Below are positions 25,186 to 35,292 of a DNA stretch of 64,000 nucleotides, piece by piece. This DNA comes from Wocania_A sp965224845. GTDB lineage: Bacteria > Bacteroidota > Bacteroidia > Flavobacteriales > Flavobacteriaceae. The DNA lies in assembly GCA_965224845.1 (NCBI GenBank), contig CBDDAJ010000026.1, forward strand, positions 124,001-188,000, read 5' to 3'. A model generated the notes under the pieces. The model was not told the origin of the DNA and did no database searches. It saw only the letters and a list, made by a program, of their open reading frames with translations. How positions within the stretch are numbered: position 1 is the first letter of the stretch; each line of letters begins with the position of its first letter. The translations under genes were made by a program, and so were the position numbers.

Positions 25186-25956
25186 ATGGATAACAGTAGT
25201 ATTAAAGATGTATACAAAGAAATATTCAAATCCTACGAAAATCCATCCTTAGAAAAGCATATTGAAAAAATTAAAGAATTAGATGTATACCTGCCTTATA
25301 GTGCTACCTTTTTTTGCATCACTAATACTCAAGATTTAAGTTTTGAATTTATAAGTAAGAATATGAATGCCTGTTTAGGTTTTGATATTAATGACTTAAA
25401 AGCGCGTGGGATGCGTTATTTTTGGAGTAGAATGCATCCTGAAGATTTAGATTTGTGGCTCAAAGCTTTAAATGAACTCATGAATTTTACTTTAAATGAG
25501 ATTAATATTACCGAAAGAAGTAAAATGAGCTATACCTGGAATTATAGAATAAAAGCTGCTAACGATAACTATGTTAATATAGTGCAGAATACTACACCAC
25601 TTGAGTTTGATAGTGATGATAAACCCATAATCGGACTGGCGCATTATACAGTGTTAGATTCTAATATAAAACTTGATATTACGGCTACAGCCAAATTGTT
25701 AAATGCGAATAGTGAATACGAAACGGTATATTTTAATAACTTTTCACAAAAACTACTTACTAATGGAATTAGTAACAGAGAGCGCGATATTATTAGATTA
25801 CTGGTATTAAGTTATTCGAGTAAAGAGATAGGAAAACGGCTGAATATAAGTTCGAATACCGTAGATACCCATCGTAGAAACATTCTTAAAAAATTAAATA
25901 TATCATCAACGGGAGAATTAATAGGCATGCTAAAAATGAATAAGAATTTTATCTAA
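25186..25956 (+). CDS. PAS-domain LuxR-type transcription regulator
   Basis: 256 residues. The N-terminal ~150 residues form a PAS-like fold (FEFISKNMNACLGFDINDL, YFWSRMHPEDLDLWLKALNE, IIGLAHYTVLD). The C-terminus is a LuxR/GerE HTH (ISNRERDIIRLLVLSYSSKE, IGKRLNISSNTVDTHRRNIL). There is no receiver domain, so it probably senses a small ligand or protein directly. It stands alone and is followed by a long perfect hairpin. Ligand and targets unknown. Confidence 0.82.
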   Translation: MDNSSIKDVYKEIFKSYENPSLEKHIEKIKELDVYLPYSATFFCITNTQDLSFEFISKNMNACLGFDINDLKARGMRYFWSRMHPEDLDLWLKALNELMNFTLNEINITERSKMSYTWNYRIKAANDNYVNIVQNTTPLEFDSDDKPIIGLAHYTVLDSNIKLDITATAKLLNANSEYETVYFNNFSQKLLTNGISNRERDIIRLLVLSYSSKEIGKRLNISSNTVDTHRRNILKKLNISSTGELIGMLKMNKNFI

Positions 25957-26081
25957 ATCATACCAGTTCCTGTTTAAAATGATATAAAAATAAGAATTAC
26001 TCAAATTGAGTATTGCATATTACTTAATATTCATACATCTTTGTATAGCTATTAATTAGTTCTTAGAGAGAGGATTATGTG

Positions 26082-26118
26082 AGGTATCTGATTATAATTT
26101 ATAATCAGATACCTTTAT
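26082..26118. terminator. Strong bidirectional terminator between convergent genes
   Basis: AGGTATCTGATTATAA and TTATAATCAGATACCT form a perfect 16-bp inverted repeat between the PAS-LuxR gene and murF, with T-rich flanks. Confidence 0.75.
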
Positions 26119-26131
26119 TTTTGAAATAGAT

Positions 26132-27409
26132 CTAAAGGAGTTCTAAAACTCTTTCTAAGGCCATACCGCGAGATCCTTTAATTAATAGCGAGGCCGGTCT
26201 GGTATCAGAGAAGTTGTAACGGGTTTTAAAATGGTCAAATTCTTTATATTGTAGTACCTTATCAGAATTATTTTTTGACTGATAAAAATGGTTGCCAATA
26301 AAAATAATTTTGTCAATATTTAAAGAAATAGCCAGATCTGTAATATGTTGATGTTCTTGTATAGCATCACGACCAAGCTCGAACATATCTCCAAGTATCG
26401 CTATTTTGTATCCCGGTTGTTTTTCAAAATTCAATAATGCTGCACGCATACTTGTGGGGTTGGCATTATAGGCATCTAAGATAATTTTGTGAGTTCCTTT
26501 TGTAATTATCTGTGAACGATTGTTCGTTGGTACATAACTTTCAATAGCGGTTTTTATAGAATCGGTTTCTACCTCAAAATAGTTTCCTATGGCTATAGCC
26601 GCAGCAATATTATTAAAGTTATAATCGCCTATAAGCTGGCTTTTTATGTTTGTACCATTGTACTGGCATTTAACAAATGGCTGGGCATCAATAAATTCGA
26701 TAGCAACATCTGCCAAAGCATTATTTCCAAAAGCAAATCTTTTTGCCTCATTGGTTTTATGAAGCTGTATCGTATCATTGGCATTAACAAAAATGCTTTT
26801 ATTGTTGGCAATCAAATAATCGTACATTTCGCTTTTGCCTTTAATAACACCTTCAACACTTCCAAACCCTTCTAAATGTGCTTTTCCAAAATTGGTTATA
26901 TAGCCATAATCCGGCTGGGCAATTTGGCATAAAAAAGCAATTTCATCTAAATGATTTGCTCCCATTTCTACAATGCCAATTTGGGTATTTGCATGCATGG
27001 AAAGCAGTGTTAGCGGTACGCCAATATGATTGTTTAAATTGCCAATAGTAGCTGTTGTGTTATATTTTTGAGATAGTACAGCGTTTATTAACTCTTTAGT
27101 TGTTGTTTTTCCGTTACTACCGGTTAAAGCCAGAATAGGAATATTTAAATGGGTTCTGTGATAAGTTGCTAATTCTTGAAGGGTTCCAAGTACATTATTT
27201 ACAACAATGGTACGGGTTGAGGTTTTATACTGTGCCTCATCAATAATTACATATTTAGCACCTTTGTTTAAGGCTTCTTCAGCATAAACATTTCCGTTAA
27301 AGGTGTCGCCCTTAAGAGCAAAAAAAATATCGTTTTTTTGAAGCTTCCTCGTATCTGTGCAAACTGCATGACAGTCTAAGAAGAGGCTATGTATTTGTTC
27401 TATTTTCAA
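26132..27409 (-). CDS. murF: UDP-N-acetylmuramoyl-tripeptide--D-Ala-D-Ala ligase
   Basis: 425 residues. MurF adds D-Ala-D-Ala to the UDP-MurNAc-tripeptide, the last cytoplasmic step of the nucleotide precursor. Motifs are an N-terminal substrate region (CTDTRKLQKNDIFFALKGDT), P-loop ALTGSNGKTTTKELINAVL (residues 94-112), NNHIGVPLTLL, GIVEMGANHLDEI, YITNFGKAHLEGFGS, and C-terminal LDAYNANPTSMRAAL and AILGDMFELG. It follows gldJ on the same strand, but a terminator lies between them. Confidence 0.96.
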   Translation of the reverse strand: MKIEQIHSLFLDCHAVCTDTRKLQKNDIFFALKGDTFNGNVYAEEALNKGAKYVIIDEAQYKTSTRTIVVNNVLGTLQELATYHRTHLNIPILALTGSNGKTTTKELINAVLSQKYNTTATIGNLNNHIGVPLTLLSMHANTQIGIVEMGANHLDEIAFLCQIAQPDYGYITNFGKAHLEGFGSVEGVIKGKSEMYDYLIANNKSIFVNANDTIQLHKTNEAKRFAFGNNALADVAIEFIDAQPFVKCQYNGTNIKSQLIGDYNFNNIAAAIAIGNYFEVETDSIKTAIESYVPTNNRSQIITKGTHKIILDAYNANPTSMRAALLNFEKQPGYKIAILGDMFELGRDAIQEHQHITDLAISLNIDKIIFIGNHFYQSKNNSDKVLQYKEFDHFKTRYNFSDTRPASLLIKGSRGMALERVLELL

Positions 27410-27445
27410 TATGTAGTAACTTAAGAATTATTTATAAATTAAAAG

Positions 27446-27480
27446 TATTAAAAAAGTCCTAACCAACGTCAGGACTTTTA
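27446..27480 (-). terminator. Terminator after gldJ
   Basis: AAAAGTCCT and AGGACTTTT flank a 10-base loop; on the minus strand the stem is followed by a run of T. It separates gldJ from murF. Confidence 0.7.
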
Positions 27481-27504
27481 AATATTATTTTATTTGAAGG
27501 GTTT

Positions 27505-29205
27505 TTAATTCTTCGTTTTGTTTTTGGCTTTACTTTTTGAGCCTACACGAGACATGGCACATCTAAATCCTATATAATCTGTCGCCATATCTTGAGGGAA
27601 GTAACGTCTTTGAGCTGGGTCTAACCAATACTCTCTGTCTTTCCATGAGCCACCTTTATAAACTCTAACTTCATCATTAATTAAAGACGATCTGTTATCG
27701 TTTTTATCGTATTCTCTAATAATATTTCCTAAGGAATCTCTGGAAATTGAATGCTTTGGAGAATTGTACATTTGACGAGTTTCAGCATCCGATTTGTTAC
27801 CAGATTCTAACTCTTCATCATCATTAAAGCTTTCAAAGTTACGAGAAGAACGCTTATCACCATCTCTAAAGTTTATAGCATTACTCTTATCAAAATTAGT
27901 TCTTAAATACGTTTCGTTTTCATCAACCGGAACCTGTAGAATTTCACCAGGTAAATTTCTGGCAACTACTTTTCCGTTAGATAATGTATCGTAAACAATA
28001 TCATCAGAGGTTACTACTTTTACAGTACCATCATCGTTAATAGCGTTTTTAGTATAAACATTACCACGGTAATAGTTAAAATCGTTAAACTCATCATCAA
28101 CAATAGGTCTGTACACATCGGCAACCCATTCGGCAACATTACCGGCCATATCATATAATCCAAAATCGTTAGGATCGTATGATTTAACAGCATTAGTAAT
28201 ATCTGCACCATCATCAGACCACCCTTGAATTCCACCGTAATCTCCTTTACCTTGTTTGAAGTTAGCTAATTGGTCTCCGCGAACTTTACGTTTTCCAGAA
28301 CGTGTATATTGACCGTCCCATGGATATTTTTTTCTACCTCTATAAAGGTTATAACTTCTAAGTTCTCCTAAGCCTAAAGCAGCATATTCCCACTCGGTTT
28401 CTGTTGGAAGTCTGTATTTTGGAGAAATAATACCCGTTTCGCGAGTAGCATAAATACCCGTTTCGTTACCGTCAGCATCAGTTCTTACATTTCTTTTATT
28501 ACGCCCGTCTCCATTTATAACTTCTTCATTACCTCCATAAGTTAAGGTTGGTGCATTTATATAGGTATCGGTATTAAAAGTGGCATCGGCATTAACATCT
28601 AAAGTTTTGGCATCTCTTTTTAAATACCCGGCTTTTTCTAAGTAAAATTCGTTAACACGATCTGAACGCCAATTAGCAAATTCAACAGCTTGAATCCAGC
28701 TTACCCCAACAACAGGGTATTCTGCATAACCCGGGTGACGTAAATAGTTCTCGGTCATAATTTCATTAAACCCTAAACGATTTCTCCAAACTAATGTGTC
28801 TGGTAAGGCACCATGATATATAGCTCTAAAATTATCGTCTGTTGGAGGGTATACACGCTTGATCCAATCTAAGTATTCTAAATACATAACATTGGTAACC
28901 TCGGTTTCATCCATATAAAAAGATTGAACATGTTGCTGCGTTGGAGTATTATTCCAATCGTGCATCACATCGTCCTGTACTTTTCCTTTAGTGAAAGTTC
29001 CCCCTTCTATAAAGACCAAACCTGGAGCTGTTTCTTGTTCTTTAAAATTGGTATTGTATTGAAAACCACCTTCTCTGTCGTTGATTTGCCATCCTGTAGC
29101 TCTGGAACTATTCTTTGAGCTCGAAGACTTTTTACAACCAATAGCTGTTACTGATAGTGCTAAAACTACCATAACCTTTAATGCTACTACTTTTTTCATA
29201 TCCAT
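27505..29205 (-). CDS. gldJ: Gliding motility lipoprotein GldJ
   Basis: 566 residues. Signal peptide with lipobox ending AIGC (Cys24). The body has the formylglycine-generating-enzyme-like (sulfatase-modifying factor) fold: FIEGGTFTKG, FYMDETEVTNVMYLEYLDWI, YPVVGVSWIQAVEFANWRSD, YRLPTETEWEYAALG, DMAGNVAEWVADVY and a C-terminal VYKGGSWKDREYWLDPAQRR, IGFRCAMSRV. GldJ is an outer-membrane lipoprotein needed for gliding and for stable T9SS assembly. It is divergent from porU and porV, the conserved order in Flavobacteriia. Length and motifs fit orthologues. Confidence 0.95.
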   Translation of the reverse strand: MDMKKVVALKVMVVLALSVTAIGCKKSSSSKNSSRATGWQINDREGGFQYNTNFKEQETAPGLVFIEGGTFTKGKVQDDVMHDWNNTPTQQHVQSFYMDETEVTNVMYLEYLDWIKRVYPPTDDNFRAIYHGALPDTLVWRNRLGFNEIMTENYLRHPGYAEYPVVGVSWIQAVEFANWRSDRVNEFYLEKAGYLKRDAKTLDVNADATFNTDTYINAPTLTYGGNEEVINGDGRNKRNVRTDADGNETGIYATRETGIISPKYRLPTETEWEYAALGLGELRSYNLYRGRKKYPWDGQYTRSGKRKVRGDQLANFKQGKGDYGGIQGWSDDGADITNAVKSYDPNDFGLYDMAGNVAEWVADVYRPIVDDEFNDFNYYRGNVYTKNAINDDGTVKVVTSDDIVYDTLSNGKVVARNLPGEILQVPVDENETYLRTNFDKSNAINFRDGDKRSSRNFESFNDDEELESGNKSDAETRQMYNSPKHSISRDSLGNIIREYDKNDNRSSLINDEVRVYKGGSWKDREYWLDPAQRRYFPQDMATDYIGFRCAMSRVGSKSKAKNKTKN

Positions 29206-29469
29206 ACGTTTAAGTAAGCTAATAATATTTTTGGTGCTGCAATATAAGAATTAAACCGAATAACACAAGCAATTTTTTGCATTTTAACCAAAAAAATATG
29301 CATTTCACCCTATTTTTTTAACATTACAACGATGTTTTTAAGGTTTTTCATCATTGTTTTGTGTTTAATAAACGCAGGTTTTCCTAATTTATTATTGTAT
29401 TTTTGGTGTGGTTTTTAAAATTGTTCTTTTTTTTAATAATAACATGTTATAAAAGCCGTTATTTTAGCG

Positions 29470-32400
29470 ATGAAAAAGAAAGTTTTAGTTTTATTTTTAT
29501 TTATTTCTGCAGCCCTATTTTCCCAGCAAAAAAGATTTGCTATCAATTGGGAGGGCAATAAAACGATTTCTGGAGGAAATTATAACTTAAAAATACCTGC
29601 CTTTAATCCTGATAACTTTAGTTATGATTTTGATAAGGGTTTACAATTTGTTGCCCAATGGAAAATTTCTAATGCTGTTAATCCTGCTTCTATAAAAGTT
29701 AGTGATGTGAGTTATACTCCAATTTCAAAAAAAGACTTATTAGATTTAGATCCAAATACGATTAGTAGCGCGTTAAAATTTACCTTAAAAAACTCAAAAG
29801 CAAGAACGCAGCAATATGCATATTTTCAATTAACACCCATTGTAAAAGATGCTAATGGTAATTATAAAAAAGTACAATCTTTTCAAATCCATTACAATAC
29901 AAATACCAGTAAAGCACCTTTGTTTAATAAAGGCCAGGGAGGAGCAGGGGTTATTACGAATTCAGTTTTAAGCTCTGGCGAATGGTTTAGGTTTTATGTC
30001 GATACTACAGGAGTGTTTAAAATATCTAAAAGCTTTTTGCAGGATTTAGGAGTAAGTGTTAATAATTTAGACCCGAGAACCATAAAGTTATATGGTAATG
30101 GCGGGCGTATGATACCATATTCTAATGCAGAACCGTACCCCTTAGATGTGGTTGAGAATGCTATAAAATTTGTTGGAGAAGAAGATGGCGTTTTAAATAA
30201 CGAGGACTATATATTGTTTTATGCCCAGGGGCCTAAGGCATTTCATGCCGAAAGTAATACCAATATTAATTGTTATACCGATAAAACGTATTATTATATA
30301 AATGTAAGCCCTGGCTTGGGAAAACGCATACAACCCATGATTCAACCTCTGGGACCTGCAGATGTAGTTATTGATACTTTTGAAGATTATAAGTTTCATG
30401 AAATAGATGAATACAACATCGCCTTTTTAGGAAGGCGCTGGTTTGGAGATCGGTTTGATATTGAAAATAATAAAACTTTTGAATTCGATTTTCCTAATTT
30501 AGTTACTTCCAGTCCCGTTAAGCTTAAAGTGTATGTTGCAGCGGCATCTTCAACACAAAGCAGTATGCAAATTAATGTGAATGGGAGTACGGTTTCCACA
30601 TTGTCAATAGCAGGGGCATCAAGCCCAAGTTTGGCTAGTGAGGCCGCTTATATTGGTGATATTAATGTGGCTTCATCTCAAATAAGTGTCGATCTTAGCT
30701 ATGATAATCAAGGCAACCCAAGTGGTTTAGGCTATTTGGATTATATTTCAATTGAAGCCACCAGAGCATTGAGTTTTGCCGATAAACAATTTCAATTTAA
30801 AAATAGGGCAGTAGCAACAGCCTCTGGAATAGGACAATATAATATGGCTAATGCATCCCAGGTTTCCGAGATATGGGAAGTAACCGATTTATATAATATA
30901 ACGAGTTATGCTAATGAAGATGCAAGTAGTAACCTGTCGTTTATGTCAACCTTAGGAACGCTTAAAACCTATATGGCTGTAACCCCATTAGATTATTTTG
31001 AACCAAAAACAGAGGCTAATACAAGTATAAGTAATCAAAATATAAAAGGGACTATTTTTCAGAATAGTAATGGTCAATTTCAAGATATCGATTATATGAT
31101 TATTACGCCAAATAATATGTATAATCAGGCTGAACGTTTAGCACAGATAAATAGGACCCAATATGGCCTAAATGTTAAGGTCGTAGGATTAAATGAAATA
31201 TACAATGAATTTAGTACAGGAAATCAAGATGTTGGAGCCATTAGAAATTTAGTAAAGTATGTTTACGATAATGCAAGTACACCAGAAAATAGAATAAAGT
31301 ATTTGTGTTTGTTTGGCGATGGCTCATTCGATTATAAAGACAGAATTGCAAATAATACTAACATTATGCCCTCATGGTATTCGTACAATAGTTTTAATTT
31401 AACCAATTCGTTTGTATCTGATGATTTTTATGGGATGATGGATGCTAATGAAGGTAGGATGGGTACCAGTGATAAATTAGATATTGCAGTAGGAAGAATA
31501 CTAGCCGATACACCACAACGCGCTAAAGAAATGGTCGATAAAATTGAAAGTTATTACGTTAAAGAAGCTTTTGGTAGTTGGCGTAATAATTTTGTAGTTA
31601 TTTCAGACGATGTAGATAAAGATTGGGAAGGCATTTTGCAGGAAACCACAGATAATGTTGGAAATACTGTTAGCCAGGAAAAACAGTTTATTAATGTAAT
31701 TAAGATCCATACCGATGCTTTTAAGCAAGAAGCTTCGGCAGGTGGAAACAGGTATCCACAAGTTACAGAAGCTTTGGTTAATGCTATAGATAATGGAGCA
31801 TTAGTGGTTAACTATTTTGGTCATGGCGGCGAGGAAGGTTTGGCACAGGAACGTATTTTAACAAAACCTGATGTTGAGGGGTTTAGAAATTTTTGCAAAC
31901 TTAACTGTTTTGTTACCGTAACCTGCGAGTTTACTAAATTTGATAACCCTTTTAGAGCAACTGCCGGCGAATTTACTTATTGGAATAAAAAGGCAGGGGC
32001 CATTGGTTTAATTACTACAACAAGACAGGTTTTTGTTAATTTTGGGATTACGTTTAATAATGAATTAGAACAGTACTTATTTTCGTTTAACGATACCGAT
32101 AGTTTTGAAGATTATGAGTATCCTTCTATGGCCGAAGCCTTAAGATTAACAAAGAATACACCATCGATTTCAAACCAAAGCCAAAGGCGATTAGTGTTTT
32201 TTATAGGCGATCCGGCCATGAAGTTGGCCTTTCCTAAACCCAATATCAGGTTAACCAGAATTAATGATGTTCCTATCACACAAGCTACAGATACTTTAAA
32301 AGCTTTAAGTTATGTGAAGCTGGCCGGAGAAGTTACAGATGTTTCAGGAGCAGTGCTAAGCAATTATAGCGGAACACTTTCAACAACTATTTATGATAAA

Positions 32401-33351
32401 AATATAGCCAGACAAACATTAGCAAACGATGGAACTCGATTAAACGGGCAGTTAGTGCAATTGGATTTTGAAACTTTAGGAGAAATTATTTTTAGAGGCC
32501 AGGCATCGGTTACAAATGGTCAATTTGAATTTGATTTTGTTGTGCCAAAAGATATAGGTATCCCCGTAGGGTTTGGTAAAGTTAGCTTTTACTCAAAAAA
32601 CGAAGAATTACTGCAAGATCAATCCGGTGTTAGCCTTAATACAGTTAAAATAGGAGGCTTAAACGAAAATGCAGCCGAAGATAATATAGGGCCTGTAATT
32701 GCGCTTTATATGAATGACGAAAATTTTGTATCGGGAGGCATTACTAACGAATCACCTACTTTATTGGCTAAGTTAGAAGATGATAATGGTATAAATACGG
32801 CCAGCGGTATAGGTCATGATATAGTGGCTATTATTGATGGAGATGAAACCAACCCCTTTATACTAAACGATTACTACCAAACCGAAGTTGATGATTATAA
32901 AAAAGGTGTCGTGTCCTTTCCTTTTAGAGATTTAGAGCCAGGACTTCATACCTTAACATTAAAGGCGTGGGATGTTTATAATAATTCGTCAGTCACTGAA
33001 ATTCAGTTTGTTGTACACGATAAAGACCAGGAGTTGGTTATAAATAACGTACTTAATTATCCAAATCCCTTTGTGAATTATACAGAATTTTGGTTTAATC
33101 ACAATAGTTCGGACCCTTTAGACGTTTCTATACAGATATTCACTGTTTCAGGTAAATTGATAAAAACCATTAATGGACAAACCAATGCAGGAACAAAAAC
33201 AACAAGCTCGCTATCTCGAGATATTGTTTGGGATGGAAGAGATGATTTTGGCGACAAAATAGGGAAAGGTGTATATATATATAAGCTAACAGTACAATCT
33301 AGCTTACTAAATAAAAAAGTACAAAAAATAGAGAAACTTGTAATCCTCTAA
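29470..33351 (+). CDS. porU: Type IX secretion system sortase PorU
   Basis: 1293 residues with a signal peptide (ending ALFSQQ). A C25-type cysteine protease domain lies in the middle: KYLCLFGDGSFDYKDR, VAVGRI-type strand DIAVGRILADTPQRAKEMVD, NYFGHGGEEGLAQE with His785, and FVTVTCEFTKFDNPF with Cys819 as the catalytic pair. Ig-like domains follow, then a T9SS C-terminal domain (NYPNPFVNYTEFWFNHN; WDGRDDFGDKIGKGVYIYKL). PorU cleaves the sorting domain of T9SS cargo at the cell surface and attaches it to lipid or releases it. It is followed 33 bp later by porV, its attachment-complex partner. Confidence 0.96.
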   Translation: MKKKVLVLFLFISAALFSQQKRFAINWEGNKTISGGNYNLKIPAFNPDNFSYDFDKGLQFVAQWKISNAVNPASIKVSDVSYTPISKKDLLDLDPNTISSALKFTLKNSKARTQQYAYFQLTPIVKDANGNYKKVQSFQIHYNTNTSKAPLFNKGQGGAGVITNSVLSSGEWFRFYVDTTGVFKISKSFLQDLGVSVNNLDPRTIKLYGNGGRMIPYSNAEPYPLDVVENAIKFVGEEDGVLNNEDYILFYAQGPKAFHAESNTNINCYTDKTYYYINVSPGLGKRIQPMIQPLGPADVVIDTFEDYKFHEIDEYNIAFLGRRWFGDRFDIENNKTFEFDFPNLVTSSPVKLKVYVAAASSTQSSMQINVNGSTVSTLSIAGASSPSLASEAAYIGDINVASSQISVDLSYDNQGNPSGLGYLDYISIEATRALSFADKQFQFKNRAVATASGIGQYNMANASQVSEIWEVTDLYNITSYANEDASSNLSFMSTLGTLKTYMAVTPLDYFEPKTEANTSISNQNIKGTIFQNSNGQFQDIDYMIITPNNMYNQAERLAQINRTQYGLNVKVVGLNEIYNEFSTGNQDVGAIRNLVKYVYDNASTPENRIKYLCLFGDGSFDYKDRIANNTNIMPSWYSYNSFNLTNSFVSDDFYGMMDANEGRMGTSDKLDIAVGRILADTPQRAKEMVDKIESYYVKEAFGSWRNNFVVISDDVDKDWEGILQETTDNVGNTVSQEKQFINVIKIHTDAFKQEASAGGNRYPQVTEALVNAIDNGALVVNYFGHGGEEGLAQERILTKPDVEGFRNFCKLNCFVTVTCEFTKFDNPFRATAGEFTYWNKKAGAIGLITTTRQVFVNFGITFNNELEQYLFSFNDTDSFEDYEYPSMAEALRLTKNTPSISNQSQRRLVFFIGDPAMKLAFPKPNIRLTRINDVPITQATDTLKALSYVKLAGEVTDVSGAVLSNYSGTLSTTIYDKNIARQTLANDGTRLNGQLVQLDFETLGEIIFRGQASVTNGQFEFDFVVPKDIGIPVGFGKVSFYSKNEELLQDQSGVSLNTVKIGGLNENAAEDNIGPVIALYMNDENFVSGGITNESPTLLAKLEDDNGINTASGIGHDIVAIIDGDETNPFILNDYYQTEVDDYKKGVVSFPFRDLEPGLHTLTLKAWDVYNNSSVTEIQFVVHDKDQELVINNVLNYPNPFVNYTEFWFNHNSSDPLDVSIQIFTVSGKLIKTINGQTNAGTKTTSSLSRDIVWDGRDDFGDKIGKGVYIYKLTVQSSLLNKKVQKIEKLVIL

Positions 33352-33384
33352 TAAAAAATTATATTTGTTAAATAAAACTAATTC

Positions 33385-34620
33385 ATGAAGAAAGGAATAT
33401 TGCTATTTATAGCACTTGTTATTTTATCTAAAGTTGATGCGCAGACCACAATAATACCAAATGATGATTCCAGAGTTATAACAACCGGACTTCCATTTGT
33501 TTTAATAGCACCAGATGCTCGTGCTGCTTCTATGGGAGATATGGGAGTTGCAACATCGGTTGATGCATTCTCGCAACAATGGAACCCGTCAAAATATGTA
33601 TTTTCTGAAACACAATCTGGAATTGCAGTAAGTTATACGCCATATTTAAGTAAATTGGTTAACGATATCTTTCTAGGAAACGTTACTTATTTTAATCGAT
33701 TAGATGAGCGTAGCGCATTTGCTGCAAGCTTTAAATATTTCTCATTAGGAGATATTGAGTTTGTACAGGATGAATTCTCAGATGCTTTAATTCAAAGACC
33801 CAATGAGTTAACCATCGATGCATCATATGCATTGCGCTTAACCGACCAGTTTGCCATGTCTGTTGCCATGCGTTATTTGCGATCAGATTTAAAACTTGAT
33901 ACTGGAAATAATGATACAGCAGCAGCAAACACATTTGGAGTAGACATTTCCGGGTTTTATCAAAGTGAAGAAGAAGCGTATAACGATTTTAACGGACGTT
34001 GGAGAATGGGATTTGCAATTCAAAATATTGGCCCCAAGTTTAAGTATGATGAAGGCGGACAAGAGAATTTTCAGCCTACCATGCTACGCTTAGGAACCGG
34101 ATTCGATTTTATATTCGACGATTATAATAAAATAGCCGTAACAGCAGAGGTTGGAAAATTATTGGTACCTACACCACCCATGTTAGGAGATGAGTACAAT
34201 TACACAGATACTAATGGAAATGGCGTTTATGATGATGGTGTAGATACTTTAGGAAGCAAAATTCAAGATGATGTTATTATTAGTGGACAATCTCAGGATG
34301 TAAGCTTTTTATCAGGGATGTTTCAATCGTTTGGCGATGCCCCAGGAGGGTTTAGCGAAGAATTAAAAGAGTTCACTTGGTCCTTGGGTGCAGAATATTT
34401 ATATCAAGATTCTTTTGCTTTTAGAGCAGGATATTTTAATGAAAGTGAAGAAAAAGGAGCCAGAAAGTTTTTAGCTTTAGGTGCAGGGTTTAAATATAAT
34501 GTTGTTAATATAGATTTATCATACTTATTTTCGGCATCAAAAGTGCAAAGCCCATTAGAAAATACACTGCGTTTTTCGCTAACATTTAATATAGGTGCCG
34601 AGACTTATAACGAGTTTTAA
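33385..34620 (+). CDS. porV: Type IX secretion outer-membrane protein PorV (LptO)
   Basis: 411 residues. Signal peptide (MKKGILLFIALVILSKVDAQ) followed by a FadL-like beta-barrel: GLPFVLIAPDARAASMGDMG is the conserved N-terminal hatch motif, with FSQQWNPSKY, ALRLTDQFAMSVAMRYLRSD and a barrel end VNIDLSYLFSAS and LRFSLTFNIG. PorV shuttles cargo from the translocon to PorU. Cotranscribed with porU. Confidence 0.95.
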   Translation: MKKGILLFIALVILSKVDAQTTIIPNDDSRVITTGLPFVLIAPDARAASMGDMGVATSVDAFSQQWNPSKYVFSETQSGIAVSYTPYLSKLVNDIFLGNVTYFNRLDERSAFAASFKYFSLGDIEFVQDEFSDALIQRPNELTIDASYALRLTDQFAMSVAMRYLRSDLKLDTGNNDTAAANTFGVDISGFYQSEEEAYNDFNGRWRMGFAIQNIGPKFKYDEGGQENFQPTMLRLGTGFDFIFDDYNKIAVTAEVGKLLVPTPPMLGDEYNYTDTNGNGVYDDGVDTLGSKIQDDVIISGQSQDVSFLSGMFQSFGDAPGGFSEELKEFTWSLGAEYLYQDSFAFRAGYFNESEEKGARKFLALGAGFKYNVVNIDLSYLFSASKVQSPLENTLRFSLTFNIGAETYNEF

Positions 34621-34643
34621 TCTAATACTAAAATAATTATATA

Positions 34644-34675
34644 AAAAACTATTGTCGCAAAGCAATAGTTTTTTT
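34644..34675 (+). terminator. Terminator after porUV
   Basis: AAAAACTATTG and CAATAGTTTTT with an 8-base loop and T-run, 23 bp after the porV stop. Confidence 0.85.
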
Positions 34676-34719
34676 GTCTATATTGGTGTCTCCGTTTTTA
34701 TGCAACTAGGACGAAATTT

Positions 34720-35202
34720 ATGAAGGAAGTAAAAATAGAATCCACACTTTATGTTTTTGAAGATGTAAACGAATTGCCAGAAGGCATAATACAGTTGATG
34801 AATAAAGCGATAAGTGCAAGAGAGAAAGCCTATGCGCCATACTCAAATTTTCATGTAGGCGCTGCAATTCTTTTAGACAATAACAAAATACTTACAGGAA
34901 GTAATCAAGAAAACGCATCATATCCTTCAGGCCTATGCGCAGAGCGAACAGCTATATATTATGCTGGGGCAAAATATCCTAAAGCAAAAATAATAAGAAT
35001 GGCCATTACAGCAGGGTCTAAAAAAAGTAAAACGACTAGTCCTATTCCACCATGTGGCGCTTGCAGACAAGCTATTGCAGAGTACGAAGTAAAGCAAGAT
35101 ACACCAATTGAAATTTACTTTATGGGTGAAACAGGAAAGGTGGCAAAATCTAATTCTTTAGCGAACCTGTTACCATTAGTGTTCGACAAATCTGTGCTAT
35201 AA
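34720..35202 (+). CDS. cdd: Cytidine deaminase
   Basis: 160 residues. Zinc enzyme that converts cytidine/deoxycytidine to uridine forms for pyrimidine salvage. Zinc ligands and catalytic Glu are visible: GLCAERTAIYYAG (Cys73, Glu75) and PIPPCGACRQAIAEYE (Cys112, Cys115). Substrate motif AYAPYSNFHVGAAIL and NQENASYPSG are typical of the homotetrameric class. Slightly long N-terminus. It lies between porV and pdhA, a common flavobacterial order. Confidence 0.96.
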   Translation: MKEVKIESTLYVFEDVNELPEGIIQLMNKAISAREKAYAPYSNFHVGAAILLDNNKILTGSNQENASYPSGLCAERTAIYYAGAKYPKAKIIRMAITAGSKKSKTTSPIPPCGACRQAIAEYEVKQDTPIEIYFMGETGKVAKSNSLANLLPLVFDKSVL

Positions 35203-35255
35203 CGTTTTCGTTTAAAATTTACTATTTTCAGTTTTTTCATTAATGACTAAAGTGT

Positions 35256-35263
35256 TACTTTTG
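35256..35263 (+). promoter_or_regulatory. Candidate -7 promoter box of pdhA
   Basis: TACTTTTG, an exact TAnnTTTG match, 29 bp before the pdhA ATG. No clear TTG at -33. Confidence 0.4.
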
Positions 35264-35292
35264 TTATTCGTTTATTAAATTTAACGCAAGCA